Part shown: piece by piece, positions 18,057 to 26,343 of the stretch
Position numbering within the stretch: position 1 is the stretch's first letter
How the letters are laid out: each line of letters begins with the position of its first letter
DNA from: Vibrio owensii CAIM 1854 = LMG 25443
GTDB lineage: Bacteria > Pseudomonadota > Gammaproteobacteria > Enterobacterales > Vibrionaceae
Direction of reading: 5' to 3'
Assembly: GCF_000817815.1 (NCBI RefSeq)
Contig: NZ_JPRD01000015.1
Span: 124,001 to 188,000, forward strand
Length of the DNA stretch: 64,000 nt
Notes under the pieces: generated by a model
Database searches by the model: none
What the model saw: only the letters and a program-made list of their open reading frames with translations
What the model was told of the DNA's origin: nothing
Made by a program: the position numbers and the translations under genes

Positions 18057-18449
18057 TTATTCCTTTGACGTGAACTCCGCGATCTTATCGGTAATTTGCG
18101 AATACTTTGGTGACTGCATTTCGCAGGCAACCCCAATCATGACCAACATTGCCATTCCATCGGCTTGAATTCTTTCCAGTGATAATATCTTGGTCAATGC
18201 TTCAAAGGTGCTACAGTTAAATTCGTCCATGACCGCTTGAATGGAAGGGCTGTGTTTTTTGTATAATTCCAGAAATTCTGGTATGCCATACAGATTTACC
18301 AAACTTTCTCTGTGTTTGATGATCTGCTGTGATACTTCAAGAGCTTGCAACATGACGTACTTACCAACGCTTATTTCTATTACATTTACGGGAAGATTTA
18401 CCTCGCCCAACCTTACCATGAAAGCAAGGTGAATGAGGGTTCGACGCAT
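18057..18449 (-). CDS. Hypothetical protein, or 3' part of a frameshifted gene
   Basis: A 130-residue frame whose first 30 codons overlap the 18361-18564 frame in another register. It has no ribosome site of its own at the first ATG. The helical part from about residue 22 (VIEISVGKYVMLQALEVSQQ) to the end looks coding. Either it starts at an internal ATG by coupling, or the two frames are one gene of about 168 codons split by a one-base indel. No function recognised. Confidence 0.4.
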   Translation of the reverse strand: MRRTLIHLAFMVRLGEVNLPVNVIEISVGKYVMLQALEVSQQIIKHRESLVNLYGIPEFLELYKKHSPSIQAVMDEFNCSTFEALTKILSLERIQADGMAMLVMIGVACEMQSPKYSQITDKIAEFTSKE

Positions 18450-18564
18450 CTAATAGTTTTTGGTAATAGCCGCTTTTCACAGCTCTAACCAAAACCAATA
18501 ACTGCTGTTCTGCGCCAATTGCACTGGCACTTAAAGCAAGTGCATTTGAAAAAGAACGATCCAT
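18361..18564 (-). CDS. Hypothetical protein, or 5' part of a frameshifted gene
   Basis: A 67-residue frame with a good GGAG site before ATG 18564. The first 45 residues look like a helical protein (MDRSFSNALALSASAIG...), whereas the last 20 are an odd basic run ending in NRNKRW, typical of reading out of frame. This supports a frameshift into the 18057-18449 frame at around 18400-18450. Confidence 0.4.
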   Translation of the reverse strand: MDRSFSNALALSASAIGAEQQLLVLVRAVKSGYYQKLLDASNPHSPCFHGKVGRGKSSRKCNRNKRW

Positions 18565-18583
18565 ATAATTTTACTCCATGCGG

Positions 18584-18880
18584 CTAACTTGAAGTGCGTG
18601 GTTTAGATAAATCCAGGTCACAGTAACGTTGATATCGTAACGTACGTAGTTGGACATGGTTAGGGCATATCATTGAGCAAAGACGATCAGCTTCCTCATG
18701 GATTGTATTAATATCGATGCTCTCTGTGAGTTGTAACGTACGAATGACATCAATCATGCCTATGGCATATTTCTCCACTATCAATGCTGATATCGCTGGA
18801 GACTCGATACCGCGAGACACATCTCTTTGTCGAGACAAGGCGTAGCGATTAAGCGTGGAAATGACCTGTGCCTGATCCAT
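18584..18880 (-). CDS. Small hypothetical protein
   Basis: A 98-residue helical, soluble protein (MDQAQVISTLNRYALSRQRD...), not recognised. Its start overlaps the end of the 18849 gene by 32 bases in another register, which suggests translational coupling within a minus-strand operon running from 19710 to about 18057. Confidence 0.45.
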   Translation of the reverse strand: MDQAQVISTLNRYALSRQRDVSRGIESPAISALIVEKYAIGMIDVIRTLQLTESIDINTIHEEADRLCSMICPNHVQLRTLRYQRYCDLDLSKPRTSS

Positions 18881-19202
18881 TGTTGTCTTCCTCTTCGTTG
18901 TTAATAAGTTTTAGCAAGTAGGCCACACTTCCAGTAGTGATCTGCTCGAAGTATCTTGTATCCATAATGAGCAGGGACTTAATTGCTTTATTAAGCTCGA
19001 TGTCTCCCGTTTCATGCTTCTGGATTACCGTATCAATCTTCTCTTTAGATGTAAGATACTCGTATTTTTCCATTTTAGATAAAGGACGACCGTGCACCCT
19101 TTGTAGGGTGTCTATTACCTTACTGACAAACACAGCAAACACATCAGATTCTTTATCAGAAAGGTCCGGGTCAATTCCATTAGGTCTATTCATACTGTTC
19201 AT
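18849..19202 (-). CDS. Hypothetical protein
   Basis: A 117-residue acidic helical protein, not recognised. Alternative ATG codons exist at 19202 and 19193. It overlaps its neighbours on both sides (17 and 32 bases), so it is part of a tightly packed operon. The tail NGSGTGHFHA is low-complexity. Confidence 0.45.
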   Translation of the reverse strand: MNSMNRPNGIDPDLSDKESDVFAVFVSKVIDTLQRVHGRPLSKMEKYEYLTSKEKIDTVIQKHETGDIELNKAIKSLLIMDTRYFEQITTGSVAYLLKLINNEEEDNNGSGTGHFHA

Positions 19203-19710
19203 CCTTTATTCTCAGTTGTTCTTGAGCTTCATCAAACTTCAGAGCATCCACAGTGACAATCTGCGTGTTCGGCCAGAAATTACACATAAACGATACTGTG
19301 CCACCTTCCTTTTTAGCAGGAACCCAGAACTGCTCATCTCCGGACGAGCAACAAATTGGACGACCGTCGCTATTGAAATCGAAAAGTGGTCTGCCGTTAT
19401 CAATTCTGTAATTTGGGCAGGTTCGTAGATACTCGGTACCATCGATTGCTATAGTTGAATCTCTTGTACCATCAGGATCAATAATACTATTTTTACTTAC
19501 TGGATGTAAGAAATCGAAATCCTTATACATATAGCCTTGGGACTTATTCCATAACCAGTGAAACTCAGTATCGTAAAAATTGCTAAAATCAATGCTGTAA
19601 CGCAAGGAACCATAGCCATAGTCAACGATAGATCGACTAATAACAAACAACCCAACAAGGTAAATCAGAGCGTTAACTCCTTTACCAATTAGAACGAAGA
19701 CCTTTATCAT
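19186..19710 (-). CDS. Membrane-anchored hypothetical protein
   Basis: A 174-residue protein with one N-terminal hydrophobic segment (about residues 5-27) and a periplasmic-type domain containing four Cys (CPNY, ICC and MCNF), consistent with disulphides outside the cytoplasm. No family recognised. It appears to be the first gene of the minus-strand group 19710-18057. Confidence 0.5.
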   Translation of the reverse strand: MIKVFVLIGKGVNALIYLVGLFVISRSIVDYGYGSLRYSIDFSNFYDTEFHWLWNKSQGYMYKDFDFLHPVSKNSIIDPDGTRDSTIAIDGTEYLRTCPNYRIDNGRPLFDFNSDGRPICCSSGDEQFWVPAKKEGGTVSFMCNFWPNTQIVTVDALKFDEAQEQLRIKDEQYE

Positions 19711-20135
19711 GCTTTTGAACCTTACAATACTCGAAAAAACTTCTCAGTTTAATATGAGACTACAATGCTATTAATGCTGGAGTCGAAATAATCACCATAA
19801 GGAACATTGACTCACTTCAACTAACGCCTCCAACAGACGTCTCTGAATCAATCCCATACTGTCATAACCCATTGAAATATACTCTGATCAGCTAATCATA
19901 CAAACATGGTTACTCATTGTTGTTCCTTAGTCTATACCTATGCCAAAGCTTCAACTAATGAACTCCTAATCTTTGATCGGAATACAGTACAAATTACGAT
20001 GATTTTGTTTAAGTTAATATTCAACATACGTACAACTTCCGGCTGTAACACCCACGTCACGTATAGCCTTTACCCCAATACACTTACTAGGGTTTTCTAT
20101 TCTCTGAAAAGTAAGATAAGAATGGTAGTTCATAT
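19711..20135. other. Intergenic stretch without a supported gene
   Basis: The divergent gap between the 19186 and 20136 genes. A 77-codon plus-strand frame (19906-20139) is present but has no ribosome site and an unlikely composition, so I do not call it. No promoter or repeat stands out. Confidence 0.3.
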
Positions 20136-20516
20136 ATGATTGATTTTTCGAAAAAGAACAAGCTTACAAACTACATGCATAAGTCCATGGTCGTTGGAAG
20201 CATAGTCAGCTTAGTCATGCTTTTTGGTATGCAGAAGACAATAAGTCATTATGCCATGGAGGAGTACAAGATATTCTTGGAACTTTCCGCTAATTCACAA
20301 ATGAACACTGAACTTCTAAACCACTACCGCACTTGCCTCCAGTCGGTATTCAACACTAAAGGTGAATGTCTAACTCAGGCAATCACTATTACGGAAAAGA
20401 AATTCCCTCAGGAAAATGTCTCTGATATTTTAATCGCCGTTGAGCCATATACTGAGTATAAAAAGCCTACTCTTTATGAGGTGCTCATTGACACCTTTAC
20501 TCTTAAGTATCTCTGA
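20136..20516 (+). CDS. Membrane-anchored hypothetical protein
   Basis: A 126-residue protein with one hydrophobic segment (about residues 17-34) and a helical periplasmic-type remainder carrying two Cys. No family recognised. It is the first of a plus-strand run of six small genes reaching the terminator at 22519-22546. Confidence 0.45.
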   Translation: MIDFSKKNKLTNYMHKSMVVGSIVSLVMLFGMQKTISHYAMEEYKIFLELSANSQMNTELLNHYRTCLQSVFNTKGECLTQAITITEKKFPQENVSDILIAVEPYTEYKKPTLYEVLIDTFTLKYL

Positions 20517-20608
20517 AGACCGTAGTTATTGACTGGCATGACAAATCTCAAGCATCTGCAATAGTCATTGAAGCACCTGAATAAGAACAATTAACTGAGT
20601 AATACAGA

Positions 20609-21286
20609 GTGACGGACATTAAGCAGCTTAGTTATATGGTTAATGTACCTCAACTTTCTAAAACACCATTGGAGTTGGTCACCATGATCACAAACAAACC
20701 GAAGACAGTCGAAGAGCATATGAGTCTCATTGGTACCAAATGGCACATCAACGAAGAAGTTAGAGTTATCATCGATATTGAAAACCTTACCGATGATCAC
20801 GGCTCGATATCAGGAGATATTCTATTTAGAGTAGTAGGGAGTGCTCACCATGTCAGAACAGTGCAATTAAGATTTTTCCGTAGATGGTTAAAAAGTGCAG
20901 TGCAAATTGATAGTGAATGGTTAAATCAAGATAGTCATACCAACACTCACGAAATTGAACAGCATTCTAACAAGCTTAAAGCCACCAACGCTGAAATCAT
21001 GAAACTTAACAAGGAACGAGATCTTTTAGTTGAGCAGTTACGCAGGTTAAAAAGTATAGAGTTCATTCGAGACAACAATCTTACTCTAGATAAAGTTCAA
21101 GTACTGGACGAGAAGTACACCTTTGCTCACGACAACGAAAAGCATTACGCCTGGCTAATGAAAAAAGTATCTATGGAATGGTTTACTGTATTTGGGCTAA
21201 TATTCAAAAAATCCGAATTCAAAAGAGGTGACTTATGCAATGGAAGTGATGGTCGCTACTTAGAGTTGTTGCTGTTGGCTGCATAG
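20609..21286 (+). CDS. Hypothetical coiled-coil protein
   Basis: A 225-residue soluble protein. The frame opens at GTG 20609; ATG codons at 20636 and 20684 are alternatives. The N-terminal 100 residues look like a beta-rich domain (KWHINEEVRVIIDIENL...GDILFRVVGS). Residues about 115-150 form a heptad-like helix (NKLKATNAEIMKLNKERDLL). No known family recognised. Confidence 0.45.
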   Translation: MTDIKQLSYMVNVPQLSKTPLELVTMITNKPKTVEEHMSLIGTKWHINEEVRVIIDIENLTDDHGSISGDILFRVVGSAHHVRTVQLRFFRRWLKSAVQIDSEWLNQDSHTNTHEIEQHSNKLKATNAEIMKLNKERDLLVEQLRRLKSIEFIRDNNLTLDKVQVLDEKYTFAHDNEKHYAWLMKKVSMEWFTVFGLIFKKSEFKRGDLCNGSDGRYLELLLLAA

Positions 21287-21399
21287 AACGAAACTACTCT
21301 TACTGCTATTACATGCAACGAACCTAGATGTGCTTTAAAATACATGGATTCGAATCGTGTTGTGGCACATCTAATCTATTATCTAAACGTGGAAAACAA

Positions 21400-21615
21400 A
21401 TGGACTTATCTGAAATATTGGAATATTTAAACCAAACGGGTTGGTCAGAATCAAAGCAGTTATCTGATCACTATGTCCGAGATAAAACTAAAGGGATTGT
21501 GGCAATTGATCGCGCAGCAAATCAGGCATTTATAGTCGAGCGGATTGGCGACATACCGTGGTCACGGATTTCAAATGCAGAACAATTTGAACAAGACCTT
21601 ACGCATTTACAATGA
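21400..21615 (+). CDS. Small hypothetical protein
   Basis: A 71-residue soluble protein beginning MDLSEILEYLNQTG. ATG 21400 is preferred over 21328 because the upstream 24 codons (with clustered Cys and basic residues) look non-coding and a GTGGA site precedes 21400. Not recognised; a compact alpha/beta domain is likely. Confidence 0.4.
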   Translation: MDLSEILEYLNQTGWSESKQLSDHYVRDKTKGIVAIDRAANQAFIVERIGDIPWSRISNAEQFEQDLTHLQ

Positions 21616-21637
21616 TTTGAAAATGGAGACTAAGGAT

Positions 21638-21757
21638 ATGCCTAAATTGCAAACCGTAACTGAATGTGAAGCCTGTTTAGGAGCTCCTTTAGGTCAGTGC
21701 TTTGAATGTTTCTGCTTCACTCAGGCCGAGCTAGATGAAACAGAAAACGAAGCCTGA
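21638..21757 (+). CDS. Very small Cys-rich protein
   Basis: A 39-residue protein with the pattern C-x2-C-x7-C-x2-C-x-C followed by an acidic helix. It probably binds zinc and recalls the small cysteine-rich CWC proteins, though CFCF stands in place of their CWC. The start at 21638 is chosen for GGAGA about 9 bases upstream. Longer frames begin at 21545 or 21623. Confidence 0.4.
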   Translation: MPKLQTVTECEACLGAPLGQCFECFCFTQAELDETENEA

Positions 21758-21784
21758 CAACTAATGTGAAAGGTAGGTAAAACA

Positions 21785-22162
21785 ATGATGACTTTAAAAC
21801 CTCCCAAACGCTTAAACCTAATAGAACCAATAGACATGATATTGGTACTTATGCTCCTATTAGTTGTTTTTGTTATCTTTCGATTAAACGCTAGACCAGC
21901 AAATCAAATTAGAGCAGTAACCACATTTGAGCAACTCAAGGTAGATACTATTGATTTAGTGGATGGGACGTGGAAGAAAACTGGTGAGTGCATGACTCAA
22001 GCAAAAGCTGTTTTGATGATTCATACACATTTTAAAGTTTTAAAGTACGCCACATCAAATAAAGAAGGGTTCTGCAGAAAAGGGGCATTCATTAGATTCG
22101 ATCATAACATTAGAAATAATGCTTTTCTCACAGTCGATCCATCCCCTTTTTTAAAGACATGA
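21785..22162 (+). CDS. Single-pass membrane hypothetical protein
   Basis: A 125-residue protein with one strong membrane segment (about residues 17-33) and a soluble C-terminal domain carrying two Cys (GECMTQ and GFCRKG). AGGTAGG lies upstream of the ATG. Its overall plan (N-terminal anchor plus Cys-pair domain) is like that of the 20136 protein, which also has GECLTQA; the two may be related. Confidence 0.45.
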   Translation: MMTLKPPKRLNLIEPIDMILVLMLLLVVFVIFRLNARPANQIRAVTTFEQLKVDTIDLVDGTWKKTGECMTQAKAVLMIHTHFKVLKYATSNKEGFCRKGAFIRFDHNIRNNAFLTVDPSPFLKT

Positions 22163-22166
22163 CCGA

Positions 22167-22481
22167 ATGGAAAAAACAAACCTTCGCAATACAGCTGAAT
22201 TAAAGCCATGTGCTCACGAAGCCATTGAAAGAAAAATTATCAACATTATTGTCCGAGAGCACTCTTTTACAACGATAGCTAATCAAGCAGAGTCTAACAG
22301 GCTTTTAGGCCACATTGAAAACTTCCAATTTGCGAAATTTAGAGCTGATTTTCATACATTCCCTAACAATTGCCTTGAGACAACTCGCCGTTTGCTTACT
22401 GCAAGGCTTGAAAGGAAGATTGAAGAAATATCTTCAAAGTCTAACCTCGCGATAGACCTGAGTAAGTTGTACCGGCTTTAA
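22167..22481 (+). CDS. Small hypothetical protein
   Basis: A 104-residue basic helical protein, not recognised. It starts 5 bases after the 21785 gene and is followed by a strong terminator, so it closes this plus-strand group. Confidence 0.4.
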   Translation: MEKTNLRNTAELKPCAHEAIERKIINIIVREHSFTTIANQAESNRLLGHIENFQFAKFRADFHTFPNNCLETTRRLLTARLERKIEEISSKSNLAIDLSKLYRL

Positions 22482-22518
22482 CACTGGCAGAACTTCACTT
22501 CCTGCGTAAGCATTAAAG

Positions 22519-22546
22519 AAAAAACCGACTCTGAGTCGGTTTTTTG
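22519..22546. terminator. Bidirectional intrinsic terminator
   Basis: A-run, ACCGACT / AGTCGGT stem with a 3-nt loop, then a T-run. It is symmetric, and it separates the convergent genes ending at 22481 (plus) and 22574 (minus). Confidence 0.85.
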
Positions 22547-22573
22547 ATTTTTCTTATATTCATCTTCGCTTAG

Positions 22574-24004
22574 TCACTGCTCATTAACTACAGTCACATC
22601 AATTTCAACATCCGACACGACAGCTTTAGATGGGGCACTCTCATTGGTCGGGGCATTACTAATAATGTTTTTTTGATCAGCGGGGGTTTCTTTTTTCTCA
22701 GCCAGGAGCACATTACTGCTCAAACTGTCTGTAGTATCAGTTTCTGCCACTTCTTCAACTGCACTTTCAAATACTACGTCTGGCTCTGTCTTGAACTCGC
22801 CCTTATCAAATCCTTTTTCTACTCCTGATTTGTGAATCAACTTCGATTCATTCTCTTTATTAGGCATGGGGCTCTCTTTAGCCAAACCATTCGCCTCCAA
22901 CTCCTGTTTTGCATCACTAACTTGCTGATGTTTTGAACCTTCCATTGCAATAGCTGCGGGAACTTCAATTAGATAAGCCTCTGACGGCTTATCGTCAATA
23001 GACACCGTATCATCAACAAGATCTATATGAGTTTCTTTAACGGGCTTCAGGTTTGATTGAGGAGTTAATTTTTGGGCCAAGTCTCTATCAACTTCAGCAG
23101 ACTGATCTACTTCTACATCGTCAATTGACTTAATGGCTTCCGTCGAACTTTCTTGTTCATCGAATTCTAACTCGCCTAAGCTGGAGTCATTTTCACCTTC
23201 TTTAAAAGGAGCATCATAGGACATTGAAACTCTGGGGAAAGTGTTTTGGATTGCGTTGCGGAGATTTTCTTCATTAAGCAATGGTTTATAATCAATATTG
23301 CTCTTTGAAGATAGGACATTGTTACTTCTTGGACAGAAATCATATGCATGGATCACCACAGGTGAAGACTCAGTGATAGTTCTTGTAGCAGCAAGCAATT
23401 CACTTTCATTGTCGCTACCGCCATCAGTTAGTAAAACAATGTGATATTCACCATATCCCTGCTGCTTTATTGCTTGCTTCTGTAGACTCTTATATGCATA
23501 ACTAACCGTTATCGCTAATGGATTTTCACCACCAGCATTGGTTTCACTTAACAGTTGCTTAAGGAACGTACCATTTACAGGTTCCAAAGAAGTTATTTCA
23601 TTTGGACCATTAGCGTCGAATCTGATTACACCAAGGTTTGTATTACTCGGGAGCTCATCGATAAAATCATACACAGCGGATTCCATCACCTGATGCTTAG
23701 AACCATAGCCAAAACATGATGATTTTGTCGTAGTTGAGCTCGCATCTAGAATGAGGTACACATTCTTTGCCATCATGCTACTTAAATTCGATTCACCACC
23801 TACCATTTGAGCTCCGTTAGAGTTATCAAACCAGTTTTCATCCAAAGCATTATTCGCATAGACTATACGCTTAATTGGAAGCGCCTGTTCTTTAACCTCA
23901 GTTCCCGAAGTTGTTGTTTTACTTACAGTACCAGTATCCTTATTACAACCTGCGATGCTTGCTAATAGGATCACTATTAGTGCTGATTTCGATTTATTGC
24001 TCAC
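22574..24004 (-). CDS. VWA-domain lipoprotein
   Basis: A 476-residue envelope lipoprotein. The signal ends in the lipobox LASIAGC, with the lipidated Cys at 20. Residues about 80-250 form a von Willebrand A-like domain with metal-site (MIDAS) residues D87-x-S89 (DASST) and the later TDGGSDN loop, so it probably binds a divalent ion and a protein partner. The C-terminal 200 residues are acidic and low-complexity, probably an extended linker. It starts inside the end of the SBP-OmpA gene (11-base overlap), so the two are coupled. Role unknown; VWA lipoproteins often organise surface complexes. Confidence 0.75.
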   Translation of the reverse strand: MSNKSKSALIVILLASIAGCNKDTGTVSKTTTSGTEVKEQALPIKRIVYANNALDENWFDNSNGAQMVGGESNLSSMMAKNVYLILDASSTTTKSSCFGYGSKHQVMESAVYDFIDELPSNTNLGVIRFDANGPNEITSLEPVNGTFLKQLLSETNAGGENPLAITVSYAYKSLQKQAIKQQGYGEYHIVLLTDGGSDNESELLAATRTITESSPVVIHAYDFCPRSNNVLSSKSNIDYKPLLNEENLRNAIQNTFPRVSMSYDAPFKEGENDSSLGELEFDEQESSTEAIKSIDDVEVDQSAEVDRDLAQKLTPQSNLKPVKETHIDLVDDTVSIDDKPSEAYLIEVPAAIAMEGSKHQQVSDAKQELEANGLAKESPMPNKENESKLIHKSGVEKGFDKGEFKTEPDVVFESAVEEVAETDTTDSLSSNVLLAEKKETPADQKNIISNAPTNESAPSKAVVSDVEIDVTVVNEQ

Positions 24005-25619
24005 CGCTTACCTCTATTACCTCAAATTGAGATGACTTTGATGGTACAACATCTATGACAACGCGAAGATTACTTTTCCATTCGCTCCAAGACTTTGGCT
24101 TGCAGACCCCATGGCGACAGCCACCAGACAATGGCTCCGATATCCCTTTGCCCCGAGTAAAAACCTGTATCTGTTCAGTGTCGTTAGCACTGAACTCAAT
24201 ATGGTTCAGTAACGATGCCTTGACGAGCTCAGCTAGAATTAGCGAGTGATTCTTATCAACCTGCTTGATCATATTCAAGTCAGCAAGAGAAGCATTACGT
24301 TCCAGCGCTCTAATGAAATTTATTGGGTCAGCATGTCCTGTAATCACTAATGACGTACCAGGGAACATTTCCAACAGTTTTGCAACTTTGTCATAAACCA
24401 CAGCATATTGATTATGTGAGAAATCAGTTTGCTCTATGCCGTATCCAACAGAAAAACTGAACAAAGATGACCTTATGTCGGCTATCTTATTTTTTATGGG
24501 GTAGCGACTATCACGTTGCATTTCGCTATCGTAAGAAAGCAATTGATCATACATATCACCCAAACTAGGTTTTGAAGGCTTGTTAATAACACCAAGATTC
24601 AGAAGTGCATCATTGGCTTTGTCCACTTTCTCAACAAAATAATTGCTACTACCACTATCGAACAACACTACATTAAGGTTATTGCGATCCATTGAGGTTT
24701 GGATTAAATGTTCTCTAATTATTTCTGCCACACCTTCATCACCAGTCATTAGCAGAGACATAGACAAACTCAACCGGTCCAAGGGTTCCATATAACGATC
24801 GTCGCTTGCTACTGTTTGGATTTTTAACTTGGATTGCTCAATCCCTTTTACCAGTTTATTGACGAGGTATCGCCTGTTCTCATAAAAATCACTACGAACA
24901 GCTAATACGTCCCCCGAGATTTCCGGAGCAACCGTATCGTCCAACAAGATGCGATAATTGGTCGAACTTAGATTAACTTTCTTTAATGAATACCCTGATA
25001 CAAAAGATGCTACCGATTTTCCATTTCTCAGTGATTCAATTATTTCTTTGCTGCTTGACCAATTTATTGATGGTTTATCGTCACATGTAATGGACTTAAT
25101 CAGAACATTGATCATGGCTGTAGAGTAACCTGTGTCTGGAGCGAATACTTCTTTACCACACAAGTCAGAGAGATGCTGAATCGATGAATTAACCACTAAT
25201 ACCATGTCCCCTACAGGCTCATTGAGCTGATAGATCACTACTGGTTTTAATTCAGGCACATTTTGTACATCTGATGCTAGTTGAACAACTGACTCGTAAG
25301 TACCACGGAAGTAGGGCGTGTCTCCCGCCGTATAATCACTAAACTGCTCCTTATAGGTTTTTTTCGTTAATGCAGAAAAGCTTATGGAATTCTTATAAAA
25401 AAGTGATTTAGGAGCCGTTTGATTATCCGACCCATTTGCAGCCAAGAGAAATATATCATTAATGTTGCCAGCCAAAGCTAAGGAGTGAGGTCCGGGAGAA
25501 ACAATGTTGTATTCTATTTGCGGTGTAACATTGTGTGACTCACTATCGGCACTAACATAGAATGGAAGAAGAAAAGTTACAGTGAGTGATAATCTTTTGA
25601 AAATTGATAGACTCTTCAT
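23994..25619 (-). CDS. Periplasmic solute-binding domain fused to OmpA-like peptidoglycan-binding domain
   Basis: A 541-residue exported protein. The signal peptide (MKSLSIFKRLSLTVTFLLPF) is followed by a type 2 periplasmic-binding-like domain (about 35-330; LCGKEVFAPDTGYSTAMIN is typical of NMT1/phosphonate-type binders) and a C-terminal OmpA-like domain (about 390-530; SLVITGHAD and a closing NLRVVIDVVP strand). A CRHGVCK loop interrupts the OmpA part. It likely tethers a ligand-binding domain to peptidoglycan. There is no ABC permease nearby, so import is unlikely and sensing or scaffolding more so. Overlaps both neighbours by a few bases. Confidence 0.72.
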   Translation of the reverse strand: MKSLSIFKRLSLTVTFLLPFYVSADSESHNVTPQIEYNIVSPGPHSLALAGNINDIFLLAANGSDNQTAPKSLFYKNSISFSALTKKTYKEQFSDYTAGDTPYFRGTYESVVQLASDVQNVPELKPVVIYQLNEPVGDMVLVVNSSIQHLSDLCGKEVFAPDTGYSTAMINVLIKSITCDDKPSINWSSSKEIIESLRNGKSVASFVSGYSLKKVNLSSTNYRILLDDTVAPEISGDVLAVRSDFYENRRYLVNKLVKGIEQSKLKIQTVASDDRYMEPLDRLSLSMSLLMTGDEGVAEIIREHLIQTSMDRNNLNVVLFDSGSSNYFVEKVDKANDALLNLGVINKPSKPSLGDMYDQLLSYDSEMQRDSRYPIKNKIADIRSSLFSFSVGYGIEQTDFSHNQYAVVYDKVAKLLEMFPGTSLVITGHADPINFIRALERNASLADLNMIKQVDKNHSLILAELVKASLLNHIEFSANDTEQIQVFTRGKGISEPLSGGCRHGVCKPKSWSEWKSNLRVVIDVVPSKSSQFEVIEVSGEQ

Positions 25620-26242
25620 GCTGTATCATCCCCGTATTTTTCGTAAACAAGTTCAAGCTGAGTTTTCCAAAACGTAACTCGTTGAATCTGATCTGCATCC
25701 TTTTCAAGTAAACCGGTCTCAATGGCTTTGCTGAAGAAATGTTCTGTCGGCATGTTTTTGGATTTCGAAATAACAACTGCGGTTATCATGCATGAACTTG
25801 AAGAACTTATGTTACCAATGCTCTCATCATTAAGTAGATCGAGGATATCGTTAGACAATTTACGTGCTGGTGGAGATTTCCAGTCCAATTCGATCAGGTC
25901 TAATACCGCACCATAAGAAGTTAGACTTTTAGCCTTTATAACGTTAGTAACATGCTCTCTTATCAGCTCAATATACTTTATCCGCTCGAGAAGTAGACGT
26001 TTAACACCACCTGCCTCAACACCAATAAAAGTTCTGGTTACAGGGCTAGAAGTAATAAATGACTTTTCTCTTAACTCACCTTGTTCTATACGTTGTTTCA
26101 ACGTCGTACTTGTAGAATTAAGTAAGATCGAAGCGGCTGACAATGGCAAGAACTCAGTAGATTCAACAGAAACGCGATCAGAAAGTACATACGAAAGCAG
26201 TTCCTGTGCAACACAGGATTTGCCGGTATTAGCGTGTGCCAT
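25616..26242 (-). CDS. Hypothetical protein with excisionase/MerR-like helix-turn-helix
   Basis: A 208-residue soluble protein. Residues about 32-58 (FLPLSAASILLNSTSTTLKQ and the following RIEQGEL) match the helix-turn-helix of MerR/excisionase-type proteins (AAxxLxxSxxTLxxxIExGEL). The C-terminal half is helical and unrecognised. The start at ATG 26242 is preceded by a modest GGA site. The ATGA overlap with the SBP-OmpA gene makes it the first gene of a three-gene coupled operon, so it is probably a regulator of, or partner to, that system rather than a recombination factor. Confidence 0.5.
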   Translation of the reverse strand: MAHANTGKSCVAQELLSYVLSDRVSVESTEFLPLSAASILLNSTSTTLKQRIEQGELREKSFITSSPVTRTFIGVEAGGVKRLLLERIKYIELIREHVTNVIKAKSLTSYGAVLDLIELDWKSPPARKLSNDILDLLNDESIGNISSSSSCMITAVVISKSKNMPTEHFFSKAIETGLLEKDADQIQRVTFWKTQLELVYEKYGDDTA

Positions 26243-26296
26243 CAAATTTTCCAGAAGTTTGTATGAAGATTTTAAAGCATATTATATGCTCTTCTA

Positions 26297-26330
26297 CAAA
26301 GCAATAAGACAAAACTGACTTATTGCTTTG
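26297..26330. repeat. 12-bp perfect inverted repeat between the XRE-membrane gene and the operon
   Basis: CAAAGCAATAAG (26297-26308) and CTTATTGCTTTG (26319-26330) with a 10-bp spacer. A/T-rich, without a T-run on either side. It may be an operator for the XRE-type protein encoded just upstream, or a weak terminator. Confidence 0.5.
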
Positions 26331-26343
26331 CAATAATGGGAAA

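Noticed and set aside
18937..19428. A 163-codon plus-strand frame
   Set aside because: It runs antisense across two packed minus-strand genes (18849 and 19186), which have better starts and operon spacing.
19906..20139. A 77-codon plus-strand frame whose stop overlaps the next start by ATGA
   Set aside because: The overlap is suggestive, but there is no ribosome site, the residue mix is random-looking and nothing is recognisable.
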